Positions 1 to 9,933 are shown, counted from the first letter of the stretch. The stretch is 25,859 bases of DNA from DATATV01 sp035551355 (GCA_035551355.1 DASZNF010000047.1:1-25859), one strand, 5' to 3'. A program made the numbers and translations. Notes: a model not told the origin generated them from the letters alone.

Positions 1-1610
1 GCACCCGCGCGGAGCGGATGCGCCTGCCCCTGGCCGCTGACGTCGTGGTCGCTGCGGCCGAGCAACACGGCGTGTGCGTGCGGCCGTTCACGATGGAGGT
101 TGGCGACACCACCACCGGGGAGCTGCGCTATGTCGCCGTTCCGTGTGGGGCCACGATCGAATCGGTCTGCAAGACGTGTGCCCGGAAGGCTCGGGCGCTG
201 CGGATGGCCCAGTGCCGCGAAGGGTGGCACCTGGACCGGGAACCGGTGTTCGCGGCGGACAAGCCAACCGACGAGCAGACCGCCCAGCTCACGTACCGCG
301 CGGACCTGGTGAAGCTCTACCGGGAGTCCACCGACGCCGGGGAGCTGACGCACGCGGAAGACCTGCGGGAGGCGATTCACGAGGCGGATACGGAACTTCG
401 GCAACTGGGTGTCCGGGGCAAGCTGCCCTCGCCGGACGCCCCACCCAAGCGGCCGCCGAGCCGGTCGACGAAACGGCGGCAGGACGCGCCGAACCTGCCT
501 CGCCGTCAGGTCCGCAAGACCACCCTGGGACGGGAGTTCGCCGGGAAGTTCCGGCCCTCGATGTTCGTCACGCTCACCTGTGACACCTACGGGCGGGTCA
601 GGGATGACGGCACCCCGGTGGATCCGAACACCTACGACTACCGGCGGGCGGCCCGGGACGCGGTGCACTTCTCCAGCCTCGTTGACCGGTGGTGGCAGAA
701 CCTTCGGCGGGTCGTGGGCTGGGATGTGCAGTACTTCGCGACGGTGGAACCGCAGAAACGAGCGGCGCCACACCTGCACACCGCGCTGCGCGGTTCGATC
801 CCGCACGAAGTCATCCGCCAGGTCACGGCGGCCACCTATCACCAGGTCTGGTGGCCAGAGCACGACGAACTGCGGTACACGGACGACCGTGGGCCGATCT
901 GGGACTCACACACCAAGGCGTTCGTCGACCCAGAGACCCGGCAACCGCTGACCGCCTGGGCGGATGCCCTGGAAGAGGTGGAGGCCCCGGCCCACACAGC
1001 CACCTTCGGCCGCCAGGTGCATTCCAAGGGCATTCTCGGCGGCTCGGACGAAGCTGGCCGGCACATCGGCTACCTGACCAAGTACCTGGTCAAGAACGTG
1101 ACCGAAGTCGTCGAGCAGCACACGGATCGGCAGCGGGCACACGCGGAGCGGTTGCACTCCGAACTGGCTGCCACGCCGTGCTCGCCCCGCTGCGCGGTCT
1201 GGCTGCTCTACGGCATCCAACCGATGGGCGCGACCTCCAAGACCCTCCCCGGCCACTGCAAGGGCCGTGCTCATCGCCGGTCCACCCTCGGCCTGCCCGG
1301 ACGGCGGGTCCTGGCCTCCCGGAAGTGGTCAGGCAAGACCCTGGCTGATCACCGCGCCGACCGAAAGGCGTTCGTCGCCCAGGCCCTGGCCGAAGTCGGC
1401 ATCGAGAAACCGCAGCAGGACACCAGCCACCTGACCTGGCGCAAGGTCAAGCCCGGTGATCCGAGCGTCCCTCCCCGGGCGCACCTGCTCATGCACGCCA
1501 TCGCCGAACGGATCACCTGGAGAGCCGAATACGACCGAGCCATGTTGGCCGCGAACGGCGATCCACCCGGCGGCCTAGAAACTTCGGCAACTCAACCGGC
1601 AGCGGCCTGA
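1..1610 (+). CDS. repSA: Rolling-circle replication initiator of an AICE (RepSA-like), 5' end outside window
   Basis: Initiates autonomous replication of an actinomycete integrative and conjugative element. The frame is open to the first base of the window and an ATG at 18 sits in the middle of a conserved stretch, so the true start is probably upstream and the gene is partial. Numbering from that ATG: an N-terminal Cys cluster (VCKTCARK, about residues 50-57); the SMFVTLTCD motif near 181; an HxH metal-binding motif (PHLHTALRG, near 251), the HUH-type signature; and IGYLTKYLVKN near 350, which contains the probable nicking tyrosine. A second Cys/His cluster follows (PCSPRC ... GHCKGRAH). The family match is to initiators of the pSAM2 RepSA type, recognised from memory. 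It is followed after 14 bp by the excisionase gene and then the integrase, the rep-xis-int order of pSAM2. The exact N-terminus is unknown. Confidence 0.9.
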   Translation, partial: TRAERMRLPLAADVVVAAAEQHGVCVRPFTMEVGDTTTGELRYVAVPCGATIESVCKTCARKARALRMAQCREGWHLDREPVFAADKPTDEQTAQLTYRADLVKLYRESTDAGELTHAEDLREAIHEADTELRQLGVRGKLPSPDAPPKRPPSRSTKRRQDAPNLPRRQVRKTTLGREFAGKFRPSMFVTLTCDTYGRVRDDGTPVDPNTYDYRRAARDAVHFSSLVDRWWQNLRRVVGWDVQYFATVEPQKRAAPHLHTALRGSIPHEVIRQVTAATYHQVWWPEHDELRYTDDRGPIWDSHTKAFVDPETRQPLTAWADALEEVEAPAHTATFGRQVHSKGILGGSDEAGRHIGYLTKYLVKNVTEVVEQHTDRQRAHAERLHSELAATPCSPRCAVWLLYGIQPMGATSKTLPGHCKGRAHRRSTLGLPGRRVLASRKWSGKTLADHRADRKAFVAQALAEVGIEKPQQDTSHLTWRKVKPGDPSVPPRAHLLMHAIAERITWRAEYDRAMLAANGDPPGGLETSATQPAAA

Positions 1611-1624
1611 CCAGGGGGATCGAG

Positions 1625-1843
1625 ATGGAAACCAAGTACCTGAGCGTGCCGGAATCGGCGCTGTACCTCAACACATCCGTGCGGTTCGTCCGGCGGCTGA
1701 TCGCGGAACGGCGGATCGCCTTCCACAAGTTTGGTGCCCACGTCCGGCTCGCTGTGGTTGACCTGGATGCCTTCGTCAATGCGGGCCGCGTCGAACCGGT
1801 CGGCGTGCTGGATGCCCTCCGGGCCATGCGAAAGGCGGCCTGA
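1625..1843 (+). CDS. xis: Excisionase-like small helix-turn-helix protein
   Basis: A 72-residue protein with the shape of a MerR/excisionase-type winged helix: YLSVPESALYLNTSVRFVRRLIAE forms the HTH and KFGAHVRLAVVDLDAFV the wing. Proteins of this size and type bind the att arms and steer the integrase toward excision. The start is supported by a strong ribosome binding site (GGGGGA, 1615-1620) five bases before ATG 1625. It lies between the replication initiator and the integrase, and its TGA is separated from the integrase ATG by a single base, so the two are probably translated together. The functional call rests on fold, size and context; a transcription factor role cannot be excluded. 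Confidence 0.88.
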   Translation: METKYLSVPESALYLNTSVRFVRRLIAERRIAFHKFGAHVRLAVVDLDAFVNAGRVEPVGVLDALRAMRKAA

Positions 1844-1844
1844 C

Positions 1845-3041
1845 ATGGCAGGCAAGAAGCGTCGTCGGTTCGGCTGGGTCCGCAAGCTGCCCTCCGGCCG
1901 GTACCAGGCCAGCTACCTTGGCCCGGACGGTCGTCGGCGGAACGCACCCGGCACCTTCGAGACGAAGAAGTCCGCTGATCAGTACCTGGTCAGGGTCGAG
2001 AACCTGATCATGTCTGACGAGTGGACCGATCCGACCCGCGCGAAGATCAAGCTCGGCGACTACGCACAGGTCTGGATCGCCGAACGTCCTGGTCTCCGGC
2101 CTCGCACCGCTGCGCTGTACCGCTGGCTGCTGCGCAAGCACATCGAGCCTCACCTCGGCGAGGCTGAACTCGGCCAGCTCACGACCGCGCTTGTTCGACA
2201 ATGGCGGGCTGATCGGCTGAAGGCGGGTGTTTCCCAGTCGGTCACCGCGAAGGCGTACCGGCTCCTGCGCGGCATCCTGAACACGGCCGTCGACGAGGAC
2301 AAGATCCTCACTCGGAATCCGTGCCGGGTCCGGGGCGCGGACCGAGAGGAATCCGAAGAACGGCCGGTGATCACCGTGGCGCAGGTCTTCGCTCTGGCCG
2401 ACCGGATGCCCGCGCGGTTCCGGTCCATGGTGCTGCTGGCCGCGTTCGCCTCGCTGCGGTTCGGTGAGGTCACCGCGCTACGACGCTGTGATGTGGCCGA
2501 AGATGCCAGTTGGGTGCGGGTCACCCGCGCGTTCGTCGAGGTGGAAGCACAAGGGCTGATCGACGGACCGCCGAAGTCCCGGGCAGGCATCCGGACCGTG
2601 ATCGTGCCTGCGGCCGTGCGGCCCGAGATCGTCAAGCACCTGGCCGAGTACGTAAAGCCAGAGCCGGAGGCCCTGATCTTCACGGGCGAGAAGGGCGGTG
2701 CACTGCGGCGGCCGAACTTCAACCAGCGGACGAAGTGGACCGAGATCGTCACCAAGCTGGGGTTGGCTGGCCTCCACTTCCATGACCTTCGGCACGCGGG
2801 GAACATCTGGGCGTCGAAGGCTGGGATGTCGACCAAGGACCTGATGGCCCGGATGGGCCATGACGACATGCGCGCCGCGCTGATCTACCAGCGGGCAACC
2901 AGCGAGGCCGACAAGCAGATCGCGGACCGGCTCTCCGAGATGGTCGACCGGCATCGGAAGGGTGAAGTTGATGACGACGAGAACGCTTCCGATGATGGCG
3001 ACGAGGGTGGCCCTGCGGGCATTCCTGCTCCGGCCGGCTAA
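1845..3041 (+). CDS. int: Tyrosine site-specific integrase of the AICE
   Basis: Integrates and excises the element at a tRNA-Gly gene. The 398-residue protein has an N-terminal AP2-like arm-binding region (GWVRKLPSGRYQASYLGPDGRR), a SAM-like core-binding domain (roughly residues 65-160) and a C-terminal catalytic domain. Catalytic residues visible: Arg in FASLRFGEVTALRR, the H-x-x-R box in LHFHDLRHAGN, GH in MARMGHDD, and the nucleophile Tyr in ALIYQRA. The frame is open upstream to 1731 inside xis, but ATG 1845 (TGACATG junction) is preferred because it gives the usual AP2-domain N-terminus and couples to xis. The C-terminal tail (DDDENASDDGDEGG) is acidic and not conserved. The 3' end lies 95 bp from the tRNA 3' end, the normal position for attP next to int. 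Confidence 0.95.
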   Translation: MAGKKRRRFGWVRKLPSGRYQASYLGPDGRRRNAPGTFETKKSADQYLVRVENLIMSDEWTDPTRAKIKLGDYAQVWIAERPGLRPRTAALYRWLLRKHIEPHLGEAELGQLTTALVRQWRADRLKAGVSQSVTAKAYRLLRGILNTAVDEDKILTRNPCRVRGADREESEERPVITVAQVFALADRMPARFRSMVLLAAFASLRFGEVTALRRCDVAEDASWVRVTRAFVEVEAQGLIDGPPKSRAGIRTVIVPAAVRPEIVKHLAEYVKPEPEALIFTGEKGGALRRPNFNQRTKWTEIVTKLGLAGLHFHDLRHAGNIWASKAGMSTKDLMARMGHDDMRAALIYQRATSEADKQIADRLSEMVDRHRKGEVDDDENASDDGDEGGPAGIPAPAG

Positions 3042-3042
3042 C

Positions 3043-3090
3043 AGCACGTGAACAGCACGAAGGCGCAAATGATCTAGAAAGCACGAAGGC
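3043..3090. repeat. Short direct repeats beside the integrase gene
   Basis: The hexamer AGCACG occurs at 3043, 3054 and 3080. The last two extend to an 11-bp direct repeat, AGCACGAAGGC. They lie between the integrase stop codon and the tRNA 3' end. The position suits arm-type binding sites for the integrase or excisionase, but that role is inferred from position only. Confidence 0.4.
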
Positions 3091-3127
3091 CCAGGTCTAC
3101 AGAGGACATCCTCTGACCTGGGCCTTC
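3085..3127. terminator. Long hairpin, probable bidirectional terminator for int and tRNA-Gly
   Basis: A perfect 13-bp inverted repeat, GAAGGCCCAGGTC (3085-3097) and GACCTGGGCCTTC (3115-3127), encloses a second 6-bp stem, AGAGGA/TCCTCT (3101-3106 and 3109-3114). It lies downstream of both the integrase (plus strand) and the tRNA-Gly gene (minus strand), so it can end transcription from either side. There is no U-tract, which is usual for actinobacterial terminators. Confidence 0.75.
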
Positions 3128-3135
3128 ACCTTGAG

Positions 3136-3180
3136 AGCGGATGACGGGAATCGAACCCGCGTTCTCAGCTTGGGAAGCTG
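3136..3180. other. Probable attachment site: 3' half of tRNA-Gly at the element boundary
   Basis: Integrating elements of this class use the 3' part of a tRNA gene as core site, and the integrase of pSAM2-type elements sits beside it. Here rep, xis and int all lie on the 3' side of the tRNA, and chromosomal dcd lies on the 5' side. The boundary should therefore fall between the anticodon region and the 3' end of the tRNA. The matching copy at the other end is outside the window, so the exact core cannot be defined. Confidence 0.55.
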
Positions 3181-3206
3181 ATGTTCTACCATTAAACTAC
3201 ATCCGC
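3136..3206 (-). tRNA. tRNA-Gly (anticodon CCC)
   Basis: The 71-nt cloverleaf reads on the minus strand. Acceptor arms are GCGGATG and CATCCGC (7 bp), the anticodon stem is TCAGC/GCTGA with loop TTCCCAA, giving anticodon CCC (glycine), and the T-arm is GCGGG-TTCGATT-CCCGT (first pair G-U). The discriminator base is T and the CCA end is not encoded. The gene is intact although it appears to be the integration site of the element on its 3' side. Confidence 0.96.
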
Positions 3207-3262
3207 GTTGCGGAGATCAGCATACACAACACGGTCCCCGCGAGGCGAGCGGGTGGCCCGGC

Positions 3263-3268
3263 TAGGGT
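3263..3268 (+). promoter_or_regulatory. -10 element of dcd, probable leaderless start
   Basis: TAGGGT fits the actinobacterial -10 consensus TANNNT. It ends six bases before the GTG of dcd, so the transcript should begin at or next to the start codon and have no leader. No convincing -35 is visible. Confidence 0.55.
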
Positions 3269-3274
3269 TGGCCC

Positions 3275-3865
3275 GTGTTGTTGAGCGACCGGGATCTGCG
3301 CAAAGAGTTGGACGCGGGGCGGCTGGCCATCGAGCCGTACGACCCGGCCATGCTCCAGCCCTCCAGTATCGACGTCCGGCTGGACCGGTACTTCCGCGTG
3401 TTCGCCAACAGCCGATACACCCACATCGACCCCTCGATGCAGCAGGACGACCTCACCTCCCTGGTCGAGCAGCCGCACGACGAACCGTTCGTGCTGCACC
3501 CGGGCGAGTTCGTGCTCGGCTCCACCTTCGAGCTGGTCTCGCTGCCCGACGATCTGGCCGGCCGCCTCGAGGGCAAGTCCTCGCTGGGCCGCTTGGGCCT
3601 GCTCACCCACTCCACCGCGGGCTTCATCGACCCCGGTTTCACCGGCCACATCACCCTCGAGCTGTCCAATGTGGCCAACCTGCCGATCACCCTGTGGCCG
3701 GGCATGAAGATCGGCCAGCTCTGCCTGTTCCAGCTGACCAGCGCCGCCGAGCACCCCTACGGCTCGGCCCACGCCGGCTCCCGCTACCAGGGTCAGCGCG
3801 GCCCCACTCCCTCCCGCGCCCACCTCAACTTCACCCGGGTCGACACCACCCGCGCCGAGCAGTAG
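3275..3865 (+). CDS. dcd: dCTP deaminase
   Basis: Deaminates dCTP to dUTP for thymidylate synthesis. Some actinobacterial members also hydrolyse dUTP to dUMP; I cannot tell from sequence which type this is. The 196-residue protein (usual family length) opens with MLLSDRDLRKELDAGRLAIEPYDP and has PSSIDVRLD, the HPGEFVLGST strand, the GKSSLGRLGL loop, the catalytic HSTAGFIDPGFTGHITLEL segment, and MKIGQLCLFQL. The C-terminal GSRYQGQRGPTPSRAHLNF arm normally folds over the nucleotide. The GTG start follows a leaderless-type -10 and no ribosome binding site is present. It begins 69 bp from the 5' end of the divergent tRNA-Gly. dnaK follows in the same direction but has its own regulated promoter. 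Confidence 0.96.
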   Translation: MLLSDRDLRKELDAGRLAIEPYDPAMLQPSSIDVRLDRYFRVFANSRYTHIDPSMQQDDLTSLVEQPHDEPFVLHPGEFVLGSTFELVSLPDDLAGRLEGKSSLGRLGLLTHSTAGFIDPGFTGHITLELSNVANLPITLWPGMKIGQLCLFQLTSAAEHPYGSAHAGSRYQGQRGPTPSRAHLNFTRVDTTRAEQ

Positions 3866-3974
3866 AGGCCCGCCGTGACACGGTGAGGGCCACCCCGGCC
3901 ACCCTCCGTGACCTGCGACACATCGATCCCTCCGGGAACATCGCACCTACCCCGCCCGTTGTAGAGGCAGAAAC

Positions 3975-3995
3975 CTTGAGCGCGCTACGCTCAAG
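3975..3995. promoter_or_regulatory. HAIR operator for HspR upstream of dnaK
   Basis: CTTGAGC, seven bases, GCTCAAG: a perfect 7-bp inverted repeat that matches the HspR-associated inverted repeat (consensus CTTGAGT-N7-ACTCAAG) except at the innermost base of each arm. It is 64 bp before the dnaK ATG. The known role in Streptomyces and Mycobacterium is binding of HspR, with DnaK as co-repressor, to shut the operon off at normal temperature. Confidence 0.93.
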
Positions 3996-4058
3996 TCTGG
4001 TTCCCGGGCAACCGGCCCGGAAGCCAGCACGGTCTTATCGAACACCGGGAGGGATTCC

Positions 4059-5920
<1,862 letters not shown>

Positions 5921-5924
<4 letters not shown>

Positions 5925-6673
5925 CTACGCCCAACGCGAACGGAGAGCGGGGCGAGCGCCCCGGCGCCGACCCGAATTCGCCGACCGGTGAGGAGCCTCG
6001 CGTAGTGGTGCGTGATCGCCGACGGATCGACCCGGAAACCGGCGAGGTGCGTCCGCCCGAAGACGTGGACGAGCCCTCGGGCTCGCCCACGGCCGGGCGG
6101 CACGCCGCCGCCGAGGACCCGGCCGAGGACTTCGTCGTCGAGGCCGAACCGCAGGCCGACCCGGCCGCCGCCGAGTTGCGCACGCTGCTCGACGAGCGGA
6201 CCGCCGACCTGCAGCGCCTCAGCGCGGAGTACGCCAACTACCGCAAGCGCATGGACCGGGACCGGGAGGCCGTGGCCAACAACGCCAAGGCGTCGCTGGT
6301 CACCGACCTGCTCTCGGTGCTCGACGACGTGGAACGGGCCGCCGCGCACGGCGACCTGACCGGCGCGTTCAAGTCGGTCGCGGACAAGCTGTCCTCCACG
6401 TTGCAGCGCGCCGGGCTGGAGGCGTTCGGGCACGACGGCGAGGAGTTCGACCCGTCGGTGCACGAAGCGGTCCAGCACGACACCTCGCCCGACGTGTCCG
6501 GCCCCACGGTCACCGCGGTGCTGCGCCGGGGCTACCGGTTCGGCGACCGGGTGGTGCGGGCCGCGCTGGTCGCGGTCACCGACCACGAACCGGGCGGATC
6601 GGCCGCGGCGCCGCCGCCGGAGGGCGGGGCTCCTGAGGAGCCCGCACCGGAACAGTCGGCCGAACAGCACTGA
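5921..6673 (+). CDS. grpE: Nucleotide exchange factor GrpE
   Basis: Releases ADP from DnaK. The 250-residue protein is long for the family (about 200) because of a disordered, acidic, Pro/Gly-rich N-terminus (residues 1-80). The dimeric coiled coil follows (LRTLLDERTADLQRLSAEYANYRKRMDRD), then the four-helix region and the C-terminal beta domain with the family signature (FDPSVHEAVQHDTS ... VLRRGYRFGDRVVRAALVAV). The C-terminal tail is again Pro/Glu-rich. The GTG start overlaps the dnaK stop (GTGA). It is the second gene of the dnaK-grpE-dnaJ-hspR operon. Confidence 0.98.
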
Positions 6674-6704
6674 GGAACAGCAGAGTGGGAGGAGGAGACG
6701 CCCG

Positions 6705-7940
6705 GTGAGCGCGAGGGACTGGATCGACAAGGACTTCTACCGGGAGCTGGGTGTCTCCTCCGAAGCCTCGGCCGACGAGATCAAACGGGCCTACCGCAAG
6801 CTGGCCCGGGAACTGCACCCGGACGCCAACCCGGGTGATTCCAAGGCCGAGGCGCGGTTCAAGGCGGTGTCCGAGGCCTACGGCGTGCTGTCCGATGCGG
6901 ACAAGCGCAAGCAGTACGACGAGGCCCGCAGTCTGTTCGGCTCGGGCGGTTTCCGGCCGGGCGGTGGCAGTGGCTTCCCCGGCGGCGGTTTCGGCACCGG
7001 CACCACCGGCGGTTTCGACCTGGGCGACCTGTTCACCCCGGGCAGCACCGGCGGAGCCGGAGCCAGCGGCGGCCTTGGCGACCTGCTCGGCGGCCTGTTC
7101 GGCAGGCGCGCCGGCGGCACTCCGCCCGGGGCGGCCACCCGGGCCCGGCGCGGTCCGGACGTGGAAACCGACATCCGCATCGACTTCGCCGAGGCGGTGC
7201 GCGGGGCGACCGTGCCGCTGCAGCTGTCCAGCCCGGCAACCTGCGACACCTGTCATGGTTCGGGCGCGAAGCCCGGCACCACCCCGCGCGTCTGCCCGAC
7301 CTGCAGCGGCGCCGGGCTGGTGACCCGAAGTCAGGGCGCGTTCGCGTTCAGTGAGCCGTGCACCGACTGCCGCGGCACCGGCCGGATCGTGGACACGCCC
7401 TGCCCCGAGTGCGGCGGCTCCGGCACCTCCACCAAGACCCGTCCGCTGACCGTGCGGATCCCGGCCGGGGTCGACGACGGCCAGCGCATCCGGGTCGCGG
7501 GCAAGGGCGAACCGGGCAGCAACGGCGGGCCCGCGGGGGACCTGTACGTGCGCGTGCACGTCAGCCCGCACAAGATCTTCGGCCGCTCCGACCTGGACAT
7601 CACGGTGAACGTGCCGGTGACCTTCGCCGAGCTGGCGCTGGGTTCCACCCTGACCGTGCCCACCCTGGAGGGCAAGGTGTCGGTCCGGGTCCCGGCGGGC
7701 ACCCCGTCCGGCCGGACGCTGCGGGTGCGCGGCAAGGGAATCTCCCGCAAAGATGGACGCAGCGGAGATCTGCTGGTAACTCTTCAGGTGGTCGTGCCGA
7801 GCACGATCGACGAGAAGACCCGCGCGGCCCTGGACGCCTTCGCCGAGGCGACCGCCGGAACCGATCCTCGGGCCGAGCTGAACCGGCTGCTGGGTGAGTC
7901 CGGCGGCGCCAAGGGATCGCAGGACGGGGAGGCGAAGTAG
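6705..7940 (+). CDS. dnaJ: Co-chaperone DnaJ (type I Hsp40)
   Basis: Delivers unfolded clients to DnaK and stimulates its ATPase. The 411-residue protein has the J domain (residues 11-75) with the essential HPD at 38-40 and YRKLARELHP helix. A Gly/Phe-rich region follows (FGSGGFRPGGGSGFPGGGF...), then four CxxCxGxG zinc motifs (CDTCHGSG, CPTCSGAG, CTDCRGTG, CPECGGSG), then the two C-terminal client-binding domains (VRIPAGVDDGQRIRVAGKGEPG ... SVRVPAGTPSGRTLRVRGKG). This is the DnaJ1 type linked to dnaK and hspR in actinobacteria. The GTG start has a strong ribosome binding site (GGGAGGAGGAGA) in the 31-bp gap after grpE. Confidence 0.98.
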   Translation: MSARDWIDKDFYRELGVSSEASADEIKRAYRKLARELHPDANPGDSKAEARFKAVSEAYGVLSDADKRKQYDEARSLFGSGGFRPGGGSGFPGGGFGTGTTGGFDLGDLFTPGSTGGAGASGGLGDLLGGLFGRRAGGTPPGAATRARRGPDVETDIRIDFAEAVRGATVPLQLSSPATCDTCHGSGAKPGTTPRVCPTCSGAGLVTRSQGAFAFSEPCTDCRGTGRIVDTPCPECGGSGTSTKTRPLTVRIPAGVDDGQRIRVAGKGEPGSNGGPAGDLYVRVHVSPHKIFGRSDLDITVNVPVTFAELALGSTLTVPTLEGKVSVRVPAGTPSGRTLRVRGKGISRKDGRSGDLLVTLQVVVPSTIDEKTRAALDAFAEATAGTDPRAELNRLLGESGGAKGSQDGEAK

Positions 7941-7942
7941 CC

Positions 7943-8371
7943 ATGGACGTGGCGTTTCCGCCCGGAGCCGGCGAGGACACGCCGGTGTTCGTGATTTCGG
8001 TCGCCGCCCAGCTGTCCGGCCTGCACGCGCAGACGCTGCGCGGCTACGACCGGATGGGCCTGGTCTCGCCCGGCCGTACTCCCGGCGGTGGCCGGCGCTA
8101 CTCGGCCCGGGACATCGCGGTGCTGCGCGAGGTGCAACGCCTGTCCCAGGAGGAAGGCGTCAACCTGGCCGGCATCAAGCGCATCATCGACCTGGAGAAC
8201 CAGGTCGACGCATTACGCGCCCGGGTGACCGAACTGGTCGAGGAACTGGCCGCCGCGCATGTCGCCGCCGAACAGGCCGCGGCCAGCGTGCACCGCTCCT
8301 ACCGCCGCGACCTGGTCCCGATCCGCCAGGAAACCGCCCTTGTCGTGTGGAAGCCGAACAAGAAGCGCTGA
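7943..8371 (+). CDS. hspR: Heat-shock repressor HspR (MerR family)
   Basis: Represses the chaperone genes by binding HAIR operators, with DnaK as partner. The 142-residue protein has the MerR-type DNA-binding domain (VFVISVAAQLSGLHAQTLRGYDRMGLVSPGRTPGGGRRYSARDIAVL), a coiled-coil dimer helix (LENQVDALRARVTELVEELAAAH) and the hallmark basic tail ALVVWKPNKKR. No cysteine-based effector site is present, as expected for HspR. The ATG is 2 bp after the dnaJ stop, with GGGGAGG inside the dnaJ end. As the last gene of the operon it should be autoregulated. Predicted targets in this window are the operators at 3975 and 10067. Confidence 0.97.
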   Translation: MDVAFPPGAGEDTPVFVISVAAQLSGLHAQTLRGYDRMGLVSPGRTPGGGRRYSARDIAVLREVQRLSQEEGVNLAGIKRIIDLENQVDALRARVTELVEELAAAHVAAEQAAASVHRSYRRDLVPIRQETALVVWKPNKKR

Positions 8372-8522
8372 CGGCGACGCGAAACGGCTCGGCCACCGCC
8401 CCAAGAACGGAAGAACGGGCGTCAGCCCGCCGAAAGCCGGACGGCGAAAAACCGGGCGGTGAAATTCGACGACGAAACCGGCGGCCGACGGAAACCGGTG
8501 GACCGGTCGATCGGGCGATGTC

Positions 8523-9692
8523 TCAGTCGATGGTGAACGGGTCGTAGGAGATCCGATCCAGCGGCGTGCCGGCGACAAGCATCCGCGACACCGTGTTCCG
8601 GATCATGGCGGGCGAGCCGGAGACGAGCACGTCCCGATCGGCCCAGGCGCCGTACTTGGTGACCACATCGGCCAGCGTGCCGTGCTCGGCGTTGCGGGAG
8701 CCCGGGTTCTGCTCCAGCACCGGCACCACGGTCAGCCACGGGTTGCTGCCCGCGATCTGCTGCAGCTCGTCCAACGCGTAAAGATCCTCGAGCCTGCGGC
8801 CGCCGTAGAACAGGTGCACCCGCGGGTTCTCGCCCCACTGGGCGAGGTCCTCGACGAGGGCGCGCATGGTGGAGACGCCGGTGCCCCCGGCGATCATCAA
8901 CACGTCCCGGTCGCTGTCCCGGTCCACCTCGAGGTGCCCGCGCGCGGGCCCGAGCCGCCAGGTGTCGCCGACCGTGGTGTGCGCCACAATGGCCCGGCTG
9001 ACCCAGCCGCCGGGGACACCGCGCACATGAAACTCGATCACCCCGTCGTCGCGCGGCGCGTTGGCCGGCGTGAAAAACCGCCACAACCGGGGCGATTGCG
9101 GGGTTTCCACACTGAGGTACTGCCCGGCCTCGTAGGGCACCAGGTAATCGGGCTGCACCCGGACCCGCGCGAGATCCCAGCTGAGCTGTTTGTGCTCGAT
9201 CACCTCGGCCGGCCAGTAGGCCGGGCCTTCGTCGGCTTCGGAGGCTTCGAGCATGGTGCGAGCCATGATCGTGTAGGCCTCGGCCCAGGCGCGTTCGACG
9301 GCGGGGGTCCAGCCGGAGCCGCAGTGCCGTTTGAGGGAGGCGAGCAGGGCGGTGCCGAAGGACTCGTACTGGGCGCTGATCACGCCGAACTTGCGGTGGT
9401 CCCGGCCGAGCTGGCGCAGAAAGGGCATGAGCTCGTCGGTCCGGTCGATCATCTGCACCATGTGCACGAGCGCGCGCATGAACCGGACGCGCTGGACGTC
9501 CATGTTGATGGGGAACATGTCCCGGGTCTCCGGCGCGAGGCTGAACAACATGCCGTAGAAGAAGTGAGCGATCTCATCCTGCCGGGGTTCGAGCAGCGCC
9601 CAGGACTCACGGACCAAACGCACCATGGCGGCCGGACTGGCCGAGGGCCGGCCACCGGCTGGCTCGGGGCTGGCTGCGGCTTTAGCTGTCAT
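8523..9692 (-). CDS. Flavohemoglobin-like protein: globin domain fused to FAD/NAD(P)H reductase
   Basis: Probable haem protein with its own electron supply, of the type that oxidises nitric oxide to nitrate or reduces other haem ligands. In the 389-residue protein the globin domain covers residues 24-150 (a Tyr at about 46 in FFYGMLF could be B10; probable proximal His 99 in GRDHRKFGV). The ferredoxin-reductase-like part covers 165-389, with an FAD site RFFTPANAP (205-213; R-x-Y-S/T in classical Hmp), GPARGHLEV, and an NAD-binding GGTGVSTM (269-276). The end SYDPFTID resembles the family end. The N-terminal 22 residues are Ala/Pro-rich and not conserved, so the start could be a little downstream. 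It converges on hspR and diverges from clpB. The NO dioxygenase role is inferred; classical Hmp residues are only partly matched. Confidence 0.88.
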   Translation of the reverse strand: MTAKAAASPEPAGGRPSASPAAMVRLVRESWALLEPRQDEIAHFFYGMLFSLAPETRDMFPINMDVQRVRFMRALVHMVQMIDRTDELMPFLRQLGRDHRKFGVISAQYESFGTALLASLKRHCGSGWTPAVERAWAEAYTIMARTMLEASEADEGPAYWPAEVIEHKQLSWDLARVRVQPDYLVPYEAGQYLSVETPQSPRLWRFFTPANAPRDDGVIEFHVRGVPGGWVSRAIVAHTTVGDTWRLGPARGHLEVDRDSDRDVLMIAGGTGVSTMRALVEDLAQWGENPRVHLFYGGRRLEDLYALDELQQIAGSNPWLTVVPVLEQNPGSRNAEHGTLADVVTKYGAWADRDVLVSGSPAMIRNTVSRMLVAGTPLDRISYDPFTID

Positions 9693-9781
9693 GGTCGGAG
9701 CGCTGTCTCCACCTTCACGACGGGCGTCGAGAAATGACGCTTGTGGACATCCGGCTCCCCCGACTGCCCGACCTTAACCCG

Positions 9782-9787
9782 ATTATG
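9782..9787 (-). promoter_or_regulatory. Possible -10 of the globin-reductase gene
   Basis: CATAAT on the minus strand, about 90 bases upstream of the globin-reductase ATG, is the best -10 match in the region. The -35 is weak. Assigned by consensus only. Confidence 0.35.
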
Positions 9788-9933
9788 GCGCGCCGAGTGC
9801 CCTGAGTGCACTATCGGGTGGATTTTCCGTCACGCTCGGCAGACCTCGCGTGATGATCTCCACCCATCGAGTGAGAAGTCGGGGACGGGACACCCAGCCT
9901 AGATGCGGGCGTGGCAATGACCAATCTCCCCAT

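Noticed and set aside
613..637. An entry in the findings list that used residue numbers as base positions
   Set aside because: These numbers refer to residues of the exporter protein; nothing unusual is reported at bases 613-637. The correct base positions are 22049-22123.
3986..3991. TACGCT inside the dnaK HAIR operator as a -10
   Set aside because: The nearest -35-like TTGTAG is 21 bp away, too far for a normal promoter, so no exact promoter was assigned.
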